DNA of 64,000 bases from Cyclina sinensis (lineage: Eukaryota; Mollusca; Bivalvia; Venerida; Veneridae). Positions 55,301-64,000 of this stretch are shown here, in pieces. The stretch is from positions 17,335,388 through 17,399,387 of the forward strand of contig JAAONU010000002.1 of NCBI GenBank assembly GCA_012932295.1. The letters are read 5' to 3'. The translations under genes and the position numbers were made by a program. Numbering within the stretch: the first letter of the stretch is position 1; the number at the start of each line of letters is the position of its first letter. A model generated the notes under the pieces. That model did no database searches and was not told the DNA's origin. It saw only the letters and a list, made by a program, of their open reading frames with translations.

Positions 55301-58243
55301 TAATCAAGTTTCCTGACTTTCAAAAATACCATTTGAAAATTTTAACCATTCTAACCACTTAATGAATTTATCTTGCGTTTACTTCTGTACTAGTAAACAT
55401 ATAATTACCTTGATTTTTATAATAAGGCAATATGACTCAAGTGTTAATACAAACATGCAAAAAAAGGTGTTCACCCACTTGGTAACTCAGCACCAAAGCA
55501 TGACAGAGCAATGGCAGCGATCAAAAACAGCCCGGCCGACACAATTGGTCCTATCCACCACGCCCCCACCCATCTGGTGTCTGTATTTTTTAACGTCAAG
55601 CTAAAGCAGGGATAAACAAAAAAGAAAAGAAAAGGAACCAGCGTATAAAGAAGATAGCATCAAGAACTAGACCAACACGATGAGCAACATAGAGAATGTA
55701 GTTAATGATAAGTCTGAATATGTAGAAATTCTGTAGTGTGCCTCAGGCTAGCTGCTGTCTAGGAAGCATGACTTGGTTTGACTGACACTCAAATTTCGTA
55801 TCAAAACAATTAATTTAACTGAATTTAAATTATCAGAACCTTTTCGTGTCAACACTGTCAACGTCCACGTAGATATCAAGGAAAGCCCCTCCCACTAAAA
55901 ACCCAATACCTGGCCCCAAAGCTGCGAACCCGAAAAATGTTCCTGAAAAGAACAAGGGCATTATGTATAATAGTTTACGGAAGGAAAACTTATCATTTTT
56001 TAACTTGTTTTATTGTCATTGCCGTCATTCATATCGTTTCTTCTTTCAAGAATTCACTTACGAAACAGTCTTAAACATTGTTACATTATCCTTTGGAGGG
56101 AAATATTTTTAGACAAATAACTAATTAAAATGTTTCTCTTATTTTGCAGAGCTTTTCTGAGGTAAATCTGTCTTTTTATACTGATAAAATCTGTGAAATA
56201 TTATTAGACTATCTGCACTGCTGACAGATTATTTAATTTATTTCAATTTCATTAAAAATGTAAAACATGAATACTAACCAAGGTACAAAGGAGACATTAA
56301 TGACGGCACGCTGTCATCTATGTAGGCTGTTCCGACGGTGAAAATGGTGGCGCCACCTATGCCGAACAATACGTTACTGAGAGCAAACAATCCCAGGTAC
56401 TTCTGTAAACCGGAACTAACACAAACGTCTGTTGAGGTGGTATTGCTGGCTGCAAAAAAACGAAAAGTAAAAAAATACCGTTTCTTCAAAGGCAAGATGT
56501 ATCAGTATATATTAATACGTATTCAAATCCAGAAGGTCTATGGCGGGCCCCAATGAAAGAAACAAAACAATATGAAAATACAAATTAAGTTTGTAATCTA
56601 GTAAAACAAATCTCAACACAATATTTTCACGCCGACATTTTTATTCATGTTACTGTACTGTGAAGAAGAAAATATATTCTAATGCATTTTGTAATTGTAT
56701 ATACATGTAGTTATCATTATGGTGGTCATTACGTAATTTTAATACAAAACCGTTGTAATTGTATAAACTCATTAAAAAAAATTCTCTACCTGAGTTATCG
56801 CATGTAGATATCTTGCCTTCGCCCCATTTATAAATACCCGTTGTGAAATGAGGTAGTGTCATGGTTATGGAACCTAAAACCATGAATATTGCAGATACTG
56901 CCAGCCATCTTGATTTGTGTCGTCCTGAACCAAGGTAACTGTCAAAATAAAAGTGGATGTATGCCAAAAACCGACGTTTTTTTCTTTCTTTTTCTCATAA
57001 CGCCCTATCTGGTTATGGCATGGATTTTAGTTGAAGGGAGGCAGTTTAATCAGGCATCCTTTGAATGGTCACGATGACTTACAATCGTCATAACTGCTCC
57101 ACTGCTCTACTCTATATGTAAGTGGACAATACTATTGAACTGTTACTGTGCATGAGACAGACCTCTATAATGACAGCTTTACTTTATACTAGGAATACAA
57201 TATTCATATGGCGGTAACCCAATGGTATGGAATATATTTACGTTCAACACTTTTTGTCTTATAACGCATCGTACGAGGGCATATCGTGAAGCCAAATTGC
57301 TAAATGTCCGCCACATGAAAGGAGAGAGCTAGTGTTTATATGAAAATAGTGACATAACATTTCATGTAAGCTTACCTTATAAGTACACCAAAGAAAGCTG
57401 CAGAAAAGTCATAAGCCGAGGCAATTAACCCCATCTGCGTACTTTGTAGCTGAAACCGTCTTTCTAGTGTTGAAACAATCACGTTGAATACGCCATTTAC
57501 AATAAAACCTGAAACAATTAGATATGTATGTATTAAACATAGCTAAACGGTGTAAGATATGAAACCTTTCGCAAATTTTATGAAGCGTTTAAGAAAATAA
57601 AGTTTAAAAAATCACTCTTGGTGAAAGGTTATATTAAGTTTAAGGTTGTATTTTCCTTACGGGTGAGTTAACCTCTTCTCATAAACTCGTTTGTGGCGCA
57701 TTTTGATAAAAGAGACCTTGAGCATGACGTGTACATGACGTTATGTAAAAATAAAGTCGAAAAGTATTTCCGACTAACGTTGGGCGTCATTTAAATGACG
57801 TCTCAAAATCCACTCTGAAAACGTTGGGTACTTTTCTGTCTAATCGATGAAATATATCGTCAGAATATGATAAACATAGTCTTTGTTTTCGATAACAGAA
57901 AAAATTGAATTGATTCGTCTGATTGTGTTAAAAGTCAAATTTTGATTTAAAAATTCAACCCCTTTTATTGTGACGCATCACATTTGTTTATTACAGTACG
58001 GAAATTGTGTTCTACAGTTAATTTTACATTGTTTCATGATAGACAACTTATATTGAGAAGGAAACTAGGAATCTTACCTTGAACAAAAACATAAAAACAC
58101 ATCACAACCAGCATCAGTTTTGAGTTGTTGAACTTCTGTAGAAAACTAGGTCGGCAATTTCCGTAACCACATCGGACTTCTACCGTATCCTGTCCATCTT
58201 TTTCATCGATGTCCATGGCCTTTTGTTCCACTTCAAACACCAT
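52047..58243 (-). CDS. SLCO: Organic anion transporter, SLCO/OATP family, complete
   Basis: Twelve minus-strand exons join in frame to 2001 bases (666 residues): 58078-58243, 57376-57508, 56790-56938, 56279-56449, 55840-55942, 55479-55600, 54923-55183, 54230-54425, 53772-53913, 53270-53445, 52658-52722, 52047-52363. The length suits the family (about 640-720). OATPs are 12-helix plasma-membrane, sodium-independent carriers of bile acids, steroid conjugates, thyroid hormones and similar anions. Hallmarks visible: the signature DTRWVGAWWIG (residues 248-258), the Cys-rich Kazal-like fifth extracellular loop (about 434-495), helix 1 at about 42-66 and an acidic cytoplasmic tail. An in-frame TAG lies ten codons upstream of the chosen ATG (58243). 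Subfamily is not assigned. Confidence 0.92.
52658..52722 (-). CDS. SLCO: SLCO exon 11 (short)
   Basis: 65 bases encoding RSIHENHRAFMCGANRFFIR then LL. Family members have RxVxxxxRSxALGxxxxxxRxLG here, so Ala-Leu is replaced by Met-Cys. Acceptor TTTCAG, donor GTAAGT. Confidence 0.9.
53270..53445 (-). CDS. SLCO: SLCO exon 10 (loop end, helix 10)
   Basis: It encodes GEYSNCSCVAPG, GSCQSSCALLYPFVFMLFLY and ends ADVPAEQAVL. The YxNCSC motif is characteristic. Donor GTAAGC, phase 2. Confidence 0.93.
53772..53913 (-). CDS. SLCO: SLCO exon 9 (Kazal-like extracellular loop)
   Basis: It encodes SSETSLHGQCNADCRCTTER, ACDPSGVQYFSPCFAGC and ends SNETK. Six cysteines fall in this exon and four more in the next, as expected for the disulphide-rich fifth extracellular loop that is needed for surface expression in characterised OATPs. 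Donor GTCTGT, phase 0. Confidence 0.92.
54230..54425 (-). CDS. SLCO: SLCO exon 8 (helices 8-9)
   Basis: It encodes GAAIVMGLAGGIVFGGVVCR, then KVKGMLKFTFGVCVISTLCV and ends HSPYQG. Acceptor TTAACAG, donor GTAACT, phase 2. Confidence 0.92.
54923..55183 (-). CDS. SLCO: SLCO exon 7 (central cytoplasmic loop, helix 7)
   Basis: It encodes a basic cytoplasmic loop (SKSVRESRESQMHKG...), then LLRNPPFLFTTLAGITESMF and GAKYLQNGFRISTARSGILA. The RNPxF and YLExxFxxxxxxA patterns are typical. Donor GTATTG, phase 1. Confidence 0.93.
55479..55600 (-). CDS. SLCO: SLCO exon 6 (OATP signature, helix 6)
   Basis: It encodes SLTLKNTDTRWVGAWWIGPI then VSAGLFLIAAIALSCFGAEL. It contains the superfamily signature. 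Donor GTGGGT, phase 1. Confidence 0.94.
55840..55942 (-). CDS. SLCO: SLCO exon 5 (helix 5)
   Basis: It encodes TFFGFAALGPGIGFLVGGAF then LDIYVDVDSVDTK. The donor GTTCTG is weak, but reading on hits TGA at once and the next exon is in phase only with this junction. Confidence 0.85.
56279..56449 (-). CDS. SLCO: SLCO exon 4 (helix 4)
   Basis: It encodes ASNTTSTDVCVSSGLQKYLG, LFALSNVLFGIGGATIFTVG, TAYIDDSVPSLMSPLYLG. The GxGxxxxxxxGxxYIDDxV segment is a family hallmark. Donor GTTAGT, phase 1. Confidence 0.94.
56790..56938 (-). CDS. SLCO: SLCO exon 3 (helix 3 region)
   Basis: It encodes SYLGSGRHKSRWLAVSAIFM, VLGSITMTLPHFTTG and an extracellular stretch ending STCDNS. The cytoplasmic YxGxxxHKxRW(L/I) motif is shared across OATPs. 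Donor GTAGAG, phase 1. Confidence 0.93.
57376..57508 (-). CDS. SLCO: SLCO exon 2 (helices 1-2)
   Basis: It encodes GFIVNGVFNVIVSTLERRFQ, LQSTQMGLIASAYDF, AAFFGVLI. The ERRFxLxSxxxGLIxSxYD pattern is highly typical of OATPs. Acceptor GTTTCAG, donor GTAAGC, phase 2. Confidence 0.93.
58078..58243 (-). CDS. SLCO: SLCO exon 1 (N-terminus, helix 1 start)
   Basis: It runs from ATG 58243: an acidic leader, then CGYGNCRPSFLQKFNNSKLM and helix 1 (LMLVVMCFYVFVQ). Donor GTAAGA, phase 1. An upstream in-frame stop makes this the first usable ATG in the exon; Met10 is an alternative. Confidence 0.85.
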
Positions 58244-58270
58244 CCTTTTCAGATAACTCAATGGAAGCAA

Positions 58271-59640
58271 AATCTAAGTTCACACAATTATTCGCTGTGA
58301 TAAATTGTTGAAGAAATTCATTCCGTTGTAACACATTTCTGGCTCCGAATGAGTGTAGATTATATCAGCATGTAATGTATGATAAATGCTGCAGTTTTCA
58401 TATTAAAGGTCTTATTTCAATCTGTAATCTACGTATAGTGCAAAGCTAAATGTTTTCTCTCAGTATGAATCACAACAAAGCTTTAGTGACTTTTAACTTA
58501 CAGTCTGTAATTATGTGAATGTTTCATCCAAACAGAACGAGATGTCTATTTGATCAAGCATGAAATCTTCACGAATGAGTAATCATCTAAAAGAGCATCC
58601 TCTAGCTTATATAAAGATTTCATACAAGAAAAATGTCCTACCTTCTCAAAAAGATAATGAGGCTTGTTCTCAAGTCTTGCCGAAGTAATTTCAAGAGATG
58701 AGGTTTTGAATAAATCTGTATCGTTTGATATATATGATATATATCATCAGTAGATTTTAAGTACGTTCATATATAGGCTATTAACAAAATAAAGAAATGC
58801 CTCCCGACACTGAACCCACCTATGCAAAAAAGGTTGAGGGTTCATGTCCGTTTATAAAGAATAAACGGAAACGATAAAAATGATAAACGTTATCTGTGAT
58901 CAATATTTGGAGTATTTTTTTTTTTACTGTAATAGGTTCCTTTTTGTAAAACATAAGTACGTTTGCCGAACTTTCATGGGCAAATCTAGTAGAATCTTAA
59001 AGAAGCAAATCAAATTTGAATGTGTTTGGGGTCATAACCTCAGTCCTTCACAATTTTCCTTTCCCGTCCACAATGGTCCCGTACTATATTGTTGAAGATT
59101 TAATGAAATTGTCTTATGTCTTAGTCTATCATTATAAGGGACACAACTGCGTTATTACTTTTTAGGTGAGATCAGTTTTATTATTTCCCTTCGACACTCT
59201 ATCACTGCTTCTGTTGCTGCTGCCTCTTTGGCACTGCTTTTGATGCTGTAGACTGGTTCCCTTCCGTAATTTGAAAAAGAGAAAGAGACGAATAGGGGAC
59301 CAGTCTATTGATGCTGTTTATGCATATTTCAACATGAAATAGTGTCTTATTTAGCGGTCTTTTTTTATTACTTAGACCTAAATCATTTATCTACATTTAA
59401 TGAATAATCTTGAAAATGTCTTAAAACATGACTACACAAATATTTGCCTTTTATGTCAATCTGGGTTTTCTGGAGTTTGCTAGAAAGCCCTTCGTAAAAC
59501 ACTTGTATATTAACCGCATCAGAATTTAAGCGATCTTCAATAAACATAGGTTACTTGTTCATGTTCGGTTTTGCTTAGCGTGGTATATTTTAGCCTTTAC
59601 CTGAATCTTGTAATTTATTCAGTCATCTTCTACAAGATAC
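58271..59640. other. Unannotated stretch upstream of the SLCO gene
   Basis: It should hold the SLCO 5' UTR and promoter. I see no defined motif. A run of T at 58916-58924 and near-palindromic ATATATGATATATATCAT (58729-58746) are the only notable features. Confidence 0.4.
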
Positions 59641-60250
59641 TATGGTGGCTGATTTGGGCCATGTCGTATGAGCGTGTTTTCGGGTGAAGAGGCGAAAACA
59701 CGAGAAACGGCGAATTTGTCGTGTTTTCAACCTTTCGACCCGCGAACACGAGGACACGAAAGATTTACGGTGAAAATACGACACATTTTCGTTTTGGCGG
59801 AGCGACAACATGACATTTGTCGTGTTTTCGTAGTTTCGACCTTTCGCCTTTTCGCCCCGCCACTCGAAAAAACTGTACTTTTTCATGGATTCGTGTGTCA
59901 GGGCGAAAAGGCGAAAAGTTGAAAACACGACAAAGGCCCCGCTTATCGTGTTCCCACGCTTTCGACTTTTTACCCCGCCACACGAAGACACGACAGATTT
60001 ATAGTAAAAAAATCAGCAATATTTAGGTGTCGTGTTTTTGCCTTCTATTTGTTGTATCTTCGCATCTTCGCCTTGGCGGGGCGAAACCCGACAAACGGTA
60101 ACTTTGTCATGTTTTCTTAGTATTGACCTTTCGACCTTTCGCCCTGCCAAACGAAATACTGTATTTTTCGTGCCTTCATGTGGCGGGGCGAAAATGCGAA
60201 AAGTAAAAAAACTTGAGAAATCGCCGTTTGTCGTGCTTTCGTAGTTTCGA
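59641..60250. repeat. Inverted-repeat-rich GCGAAAACACGAC element
   Basis: Blocks TTTCGCCTTTTCGCCCCGCC, CGTGTTTTC and their complements GGCGGGGCGAAAAGGCGAAA, GAAAACACG recur on both strands over 600 bases. The clearest unit is a 119-base hairpin (59816-59934) with 14-base outer arms TTTGTCGTGTTTTC / GAAAACACGACAAA and 17-18-base inner arms. ORFs on both strands here are shadows of the repeat. Confidence 0.75.
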
Positions 60251-60263
60251 GATGACCTTTGAT

Positions 60264-60434
60264 CCCGTGACCTCTAAGTGGGTCTGGCAGGCAGAGCTCA
60301 TCAAGATGCATACACCTGTGAAGTTTGGAGGCTGTAGGTGGAAAAACTTCCGTGTCATGGTCAAGGTTAAAGTTTTGTGACAAACAAACAGATAGACAAA
60401 CAATACAGACAGACAGGTCAAAAACAATATGCTC
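60264..60434 (+). repeat. Dispersed repeat R1, left part of the interrupted copy
   Basis: From CCCGTGACCTCTAAGTGGGT to AAAAACAATATGCTC it aligns with 29066-29233. It stops at the foldback element and resumes at 63610 with TGCTCCCTCCGGGGACATAA. Confidence 0.85.
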
Positions 60435-60459
60435 AAGTCTGTGAAGTTGGCAGTGGGAT
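60435..60459 (+). repeat. Left TIR of foldback element A
   Basis: It starts AAGTCTGTGAAGTTGGCAGT and continues GGGAT; perfect inverse of 63585-63609. Positions 7-18 are GTGAAGTTGGCA, identical to positions 7-18 of the TIR of element B. Confidence 0.95.
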
Positions 60460-63234
60460 CAACATTCGACATTCGACATTCAATGTCCCGCAGTGCATTC
60501 GACATTGGGCAGGGCATTCGATCTGATGCATGTTTTTGAAAATCCAGCAGTGGATTGGACATTCAGCAGGACATTCGATTGAATGCATGTTTTTGAATGT
60601 CCAGCAGTGCATTGGACATTCAGCAGGACATTCGATTTGATCCATGTTTTTGAATGTCCTGCAGTGCATTCGACATTGGGCAGGACATTCGATTTCATGC
60701 ATGTTTTTGAATGTCCAGCAGTGCATTCGACATTGGGCAGGACATTCGATTTCATGCATGTTTTTGAATGTCCAGCAGTGCATTCGACATTCAGCAGGAC
60801 ATTCGATTTCTTGCATGTTTTTGAATGTCCAGCAGTGCATTCGACATTGGGCAGGACATTCGATTTCATGCAAGATTTTTTGTGTCCTGCAGTGCATTCG
60901 ACATTCAGCAGGACATTCGATTTCATACATGTTTTTGAATGTCCCGCAGTGCATTCGACATTGTGCAGGACATTCGATTTCATGCATGTTTTTAAATGTC
61001 CAGCAGTGCATTGGACATTCAGCAGGACATTCGATTTCATGCATGTTTTTGAATGTCCAGCATTGCATTCGACATTCAGCAGGACATTCGATTTCATGCA
61101 TGTTTTTGAATGTCCAGCAGTGCATTCGACATTGGGCAGGACATTCGATTTCATGCATGTTTTTGAATGTCCCGCAGTGCATTGGACATTCAGCAGGACA
61201 TTCGATTTCTTGCATGTTTTTGAATGTCCAGCAGCGCATTCGACATTGGGCAGGACATTCGATTTCATGCAAGATTTTGAATGTCCTGCAGTGCATTCGA
61301 CATTCAGCAGGACATTCGATTTCATGCATGTTTTTGAATGTCCTGCAGTGCATTCGACATTGTGCAGGACATTCGATTTCATGCATGTTTTTAAATGTCC
61401 AGCAGTGCATTGGACATTTAGCAGGACATTCGATTTCATGCATGTTTTTGAATGTCCAGCAGTGCATTCGACATTCAGCAGGACATTCGATTTCATGCAT
61501 GTTTTTGAATGTCCAGCAGTGCATTTGACATTCAGCAGGACATTCGATTTGATGCATGTTTTTGAATGTCCAGCAGTGCATTGGACATTCAGCAGGACAT
61601 TCGATTTCATGCATGTTTTTGAATGTCCAGCAGTGCATTCGACATTCAGCAGGACATTCGATTTGATGCATGTTTTTGAATGTCCAGCAGTGCATTCGAC
61701 ATTGGGCAGGACATTCGATTTCATGCATGTTTTTGAATGTCCAGCAGTGCATTCGACATTCAGCAGGACATTCGATTTTTTGCATGTTTTTGAATGTCCA
61801 GCAGCGCATTCGACATTGGGCAGGACATTCGATTTAATGCAAGATTTTGAATGTCCAGAAGTGCATTCGACATTGAGCAGCACATTCGATTTGATGCATG
61901 TTTTTGAATGTCACGCAGTGCATTCGACATTGTGCAGGACATTCGATTTCATGCATGTTTTTAAATGTCCAGCAGTGGATTGGACATTCAGCAGGACATT
62001 CGATTGAATGCATGTTTTTGAATGTCCTGCAGTGCTTTCGACATTGGGCAGGACATTCGATTTCATGCATGATTTTTTGTGTCCTGCAGTGCAATCGACA
62101 TTCAGCAGGACATTCGATTTCATGCATGTTTTTGAATGTCCGGCAGTGCATTCGACATTGGGCAGGACATTCGATTTCATGCATGTTTTTGAATGTCCAG
62201 CAGTGCATTCGACATTGTGCAGGACATTCGATTTAATGCAAGATTTTGAATGTCCTGCAGTGCATTCGACATTCAGCAGGACATTCGATTTCATGCATGT
62301 TTTTAAATGTCCAGCAGTGCATTCGACATTCAGCAGGACATTCGATTTCATGCATGTTTTTGAATGTCTAGCAGTGGATTGGACATTCAGCAGGACATTC
62401 GATTTGATGCATGTTTTTGAATGTCCCGCAGTGCATTGGACATTCAGCAGGACATTCGATTTCATGCATATTTTTGAATGTCCAGCAGTGCATTCGACAT
62501 TCAGCAGGACATTCGATTTGATGCATGTTTTTGAATGTCCAGCAGTGCATTCGACATTCAGCAGGACATTCGATTTCATGCATGTTTTTGAATGTCCGGC
62601 AGTGCATTCGACATTGGGCAGGACATTCGATTTCATGCATGTTTTTGAATGTCCAGCAGTGCATTGGACATTCAGCAGGACATTCGATTGAATGCATGTT
62701 TTTGAATGTCCAGCAGTGCATTCGACATTGGGCAGGACATTCGATTTCATCCATGTTTTTGAATGTCCAGCAGTGCATTTGACATTCAGCAGGACATTCG
62801 ATTTCATGCATGTTTTTGAATGTCCAGCAGTGGATTCGACATTGTGCAGGACATTCGATTGAATGCATGTTTTTGAATGTCCTGCAGTGCATTCGACATT
62901 GGGCAGGACATTCGATTCCATGCATGTTTTTGAGTGTCCAGCAGTGCATTTGACATTCAGCAGGACATTCGATTCCATGCATGTTTTTGAATGTCCAGAA
63001 GTGCATTCGACATTGAGCAGCACATTCGATTTGATGCATGTTTTTGAATGTCCAGCAGTGCATTCGACATTCAGCAGGACATTCGATTTCATGCATGTTT
63101 TTGAATGTCCCTCAGTGCATTCGACATTGGGCAGGGCATTCGATTTCATGCATGTTTTTAAATGTCCAGCAGTGCATTGGACATTCAGCAGGACATTCGA
63201 TTTCATGCATGTCTTTGAATGTCCTGCAGTACAT
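60460..63234 (+). repeat. 57-bp palindromic satellite, long forward arm
   Basis: About 48 monomers, each with GAATGTCC...GGACATTC as an inverted repeat around a loop containing GCAGTGCATTCGACATT, joined by GATTTCATGCATGTTTTT. Two monomer types, CATTGGGCAGG and CATTCAGCAGG (and a rarer CATTGTGCAGG), are intermixed. Larger blocks such as a GATTTCATGCAAGATTTT variant recur (60865, 61261, 61837, 62232). Confidence 0.95.
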
Positions 63235-63299
63235 TATTAGCCGAGCTGGTACCAATTTGAGCTACTAGAAAAGCTCAAGTGTAACCGGAAGGTGTTCAA
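63235..63299. other. Centre (spacer) of foldback element A
   Basis: A unique segment (AGCCGAGCTGGTACCAATTT...GTGTTCAAAATC) where satellite orientation switches. It has no ORF. Confidence 0.8.
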
Positions 63300-63584
63300 A
63301 ATCGAATGACCTGCTGAATGTTGAATGCACTGCGGAACATTCAAAAACATGCATGAAATCGAATGTCCTGCCCAATGTCGAATGCACTGCTGGACATTCA
63401 AAAACATGCATCAAATCGAATGTCCTGCTGAATGTCGAATGCACTGCGGGACACTCAAAAACATGCATGAAATCGAATGTCCTGCCCAATGTCGAATGCA
63501 CTGCAGGACATTCAAAATCTTGCATGAAATCGAATGTCCTGCTGAATGTTTAATGCAATGCGGGACATTGAATGTCGAATGTTC
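63300..63584 (-). repeat. 57-bp palindromic satellite, short inverted arm
   Basis: About five monomers on the minus strand with the same types (GGGCAG and CAGCAG variants), leading out to the right TIR. Confidence 0.95.
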
Positions 63585-63609
63585 ATCCCACTGCCAACTT
63601 CACAGACTT
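63585..63609 (-). repeat. Right TIR of foldback element A
   Basis: Exact reverse complement of 60435-60459; followed by the TGCTC duplication. Confidence 0.95.
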
Positions 63610-64000
63610 TGCTCCCTCCGGGGACATAAATATGGCTCGAATGGGAATCGAAGCCACGTACTTCAGTGAAAAGGTCTCGTAATCACAAGTTAGTCGAATT
63701 GAGTGCTCTTCAGTTAGGAGGTTCTGCATTACACTATCAATCTACGTGTATATTGGTTTACCAACTGAACATGCCTTTATTTCTTTATCGTATGACAGTT
63801 GTTGTCTGATAAGAATGTTTTTAACTTCCTCGTTTTTGTTTCATTCACCATATCTGTTTGATTTTGCACGAAATAAAAGATGAAAATCGCCCTAACCGAA
63901 TTAAACTTGAACTGATTCAATGAATGGGCTAAAATAATTAAGAAACGACACCGTGAAAAAGTGGTTAAAAAGTGTTTCAGGTGTCGTAAAGTCCGGGAAG
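63610..64000. other. Right remnant of repeat R1 and unannotated end of window
   Basis: TGCTCCCTCCGGGGACATAA (63610-63629) is the continuation of the interrupted R1 repeat. The remainder shows no gene or repeat I can support. Confidence 0.5.

Larger units (their letters stand above)
60435..63609. mobile_element. Foldback transposon A: 25-bp TIRs, 57-bp palindromic satellite arms, 5-bp TSD
   Basis: The 3175-base element is bounded by perfect 25-bp inverted repeats (60435-60459 and 63585-63609; AAGTCTGTGAAGTTGGCAGT plus GGGAT). TGCTC is duplicated at 60430-60434 and 63610-63614. Inside are about 48 forward 57-bp monomers, a ~65-base spacer (about 63235-63300), and about five monomers in inverted orientation. 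It has no credible coding capacity: 57 is divisible by three, so stop-free frames on both strands run up to 474 codons as an arithmetic consequence. Confidence 0.9.

Noticed and set aside
60435..63609. Transib/RAG-type element, suggested by the 5-bp GC-rich target duplication
   Set aside because: The TIR does not begin with the CACWGTG-type heptamer, and the related element B has a 9-bp duplication.
60433..63669. ORFs up to 474 codons on both strands, some Cys-rich
   Set aside because: The 57-base period preserves frames automatically; no start context, splice structure or non-repeat domain. Kept only as a curiosity in the findings.

Overview
This is a 64-kb piece of a eukaryotic nuclear genome, AT-rich and intron-rich, and most likely from a bivalve mollusc. 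The evidence is the abundance of degenerate tandem repeats built on the TGACCTTGACC / AGGTCAAGGTCA motif, arrays whose ends read GGCCCTCTTGTTT, tRNA-derived SINE relics of mollusc type, Tc1-like and non-LTR fossils, and two well-formed animal genes. I cannot name the species. A run of 100 N at 10414-10513 is a scaffold gap.

Genes. (1) On the plus strand, 1451-4929, three phase-0 coiled-coil exons resemble the middle of a PHLDB/LL5-type protein; both ends of that gene lie outside what I can recognise. (2) On the minus strand, 43666-33176, eight exons join in frame into a complete 336-residue zona pellucida (ZP) domain protein with a signal peptide, a four-Cys ZP-N, a six-Cys ZP-C, an RKRR furin-type site and a C-terminal hydrophobic tail. 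(3) On the minus strand, 58243-52047, twelve exons join in frame into a complete 666-residue organic anion transporter (SLCO/OATP) with the family signature around WVGAWWIG and the Cys-rich Kazal-like loop.

Repeats and transposons. 2.5-10.1 kb holds three arrays of ~145-bp degenerate units. 14.8-15.8, 26.4-27.3, 28.4-28.9, 31.4-32.6 and 33.4-34.0 kb hold relatives. 18.1-22.9 kb and 60.4-63.6 kb hold two different palindromic satellites (49-bp and 57-bp monomers). Introns of the ZP gene hold a 23-bp satellite (~39.5-41.4 kb) and a 31/71-bp minisatellite (35.7-36.35 kb). 47.3-49.6 kb is a decayed non-LTR retrotransposon between inverted 22-bp repeats. Two Tc1-like transposase pseudogenes lie at 23.5-24.35 and 29.96-30.6 kb.

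Main discovery candidate. The two palindromic satellites appear to be bodies of foldback-type transposons. The 57-bp array (60435-63609) has perfect 25-bp terminal inverted repeats (TIRs) and a 5-bp target duplication (TGCTC), and a related repeat at 29066-29240 shows the uninterrupted target. The 49-bp array (20231-22917) has perfect 27-bp TIRs and a 9-bp target duplication (CAATATCTA) inside another dispersed repeat. With ends fixed by those duplications, the two TIRs align position for position and share the core GTGAAGTTGGCA plus a GATC, although their satellite bodies are unrelated. This suggests one transposition system that carries different palindromic satellites as cargo. No transposase for it is visible here.
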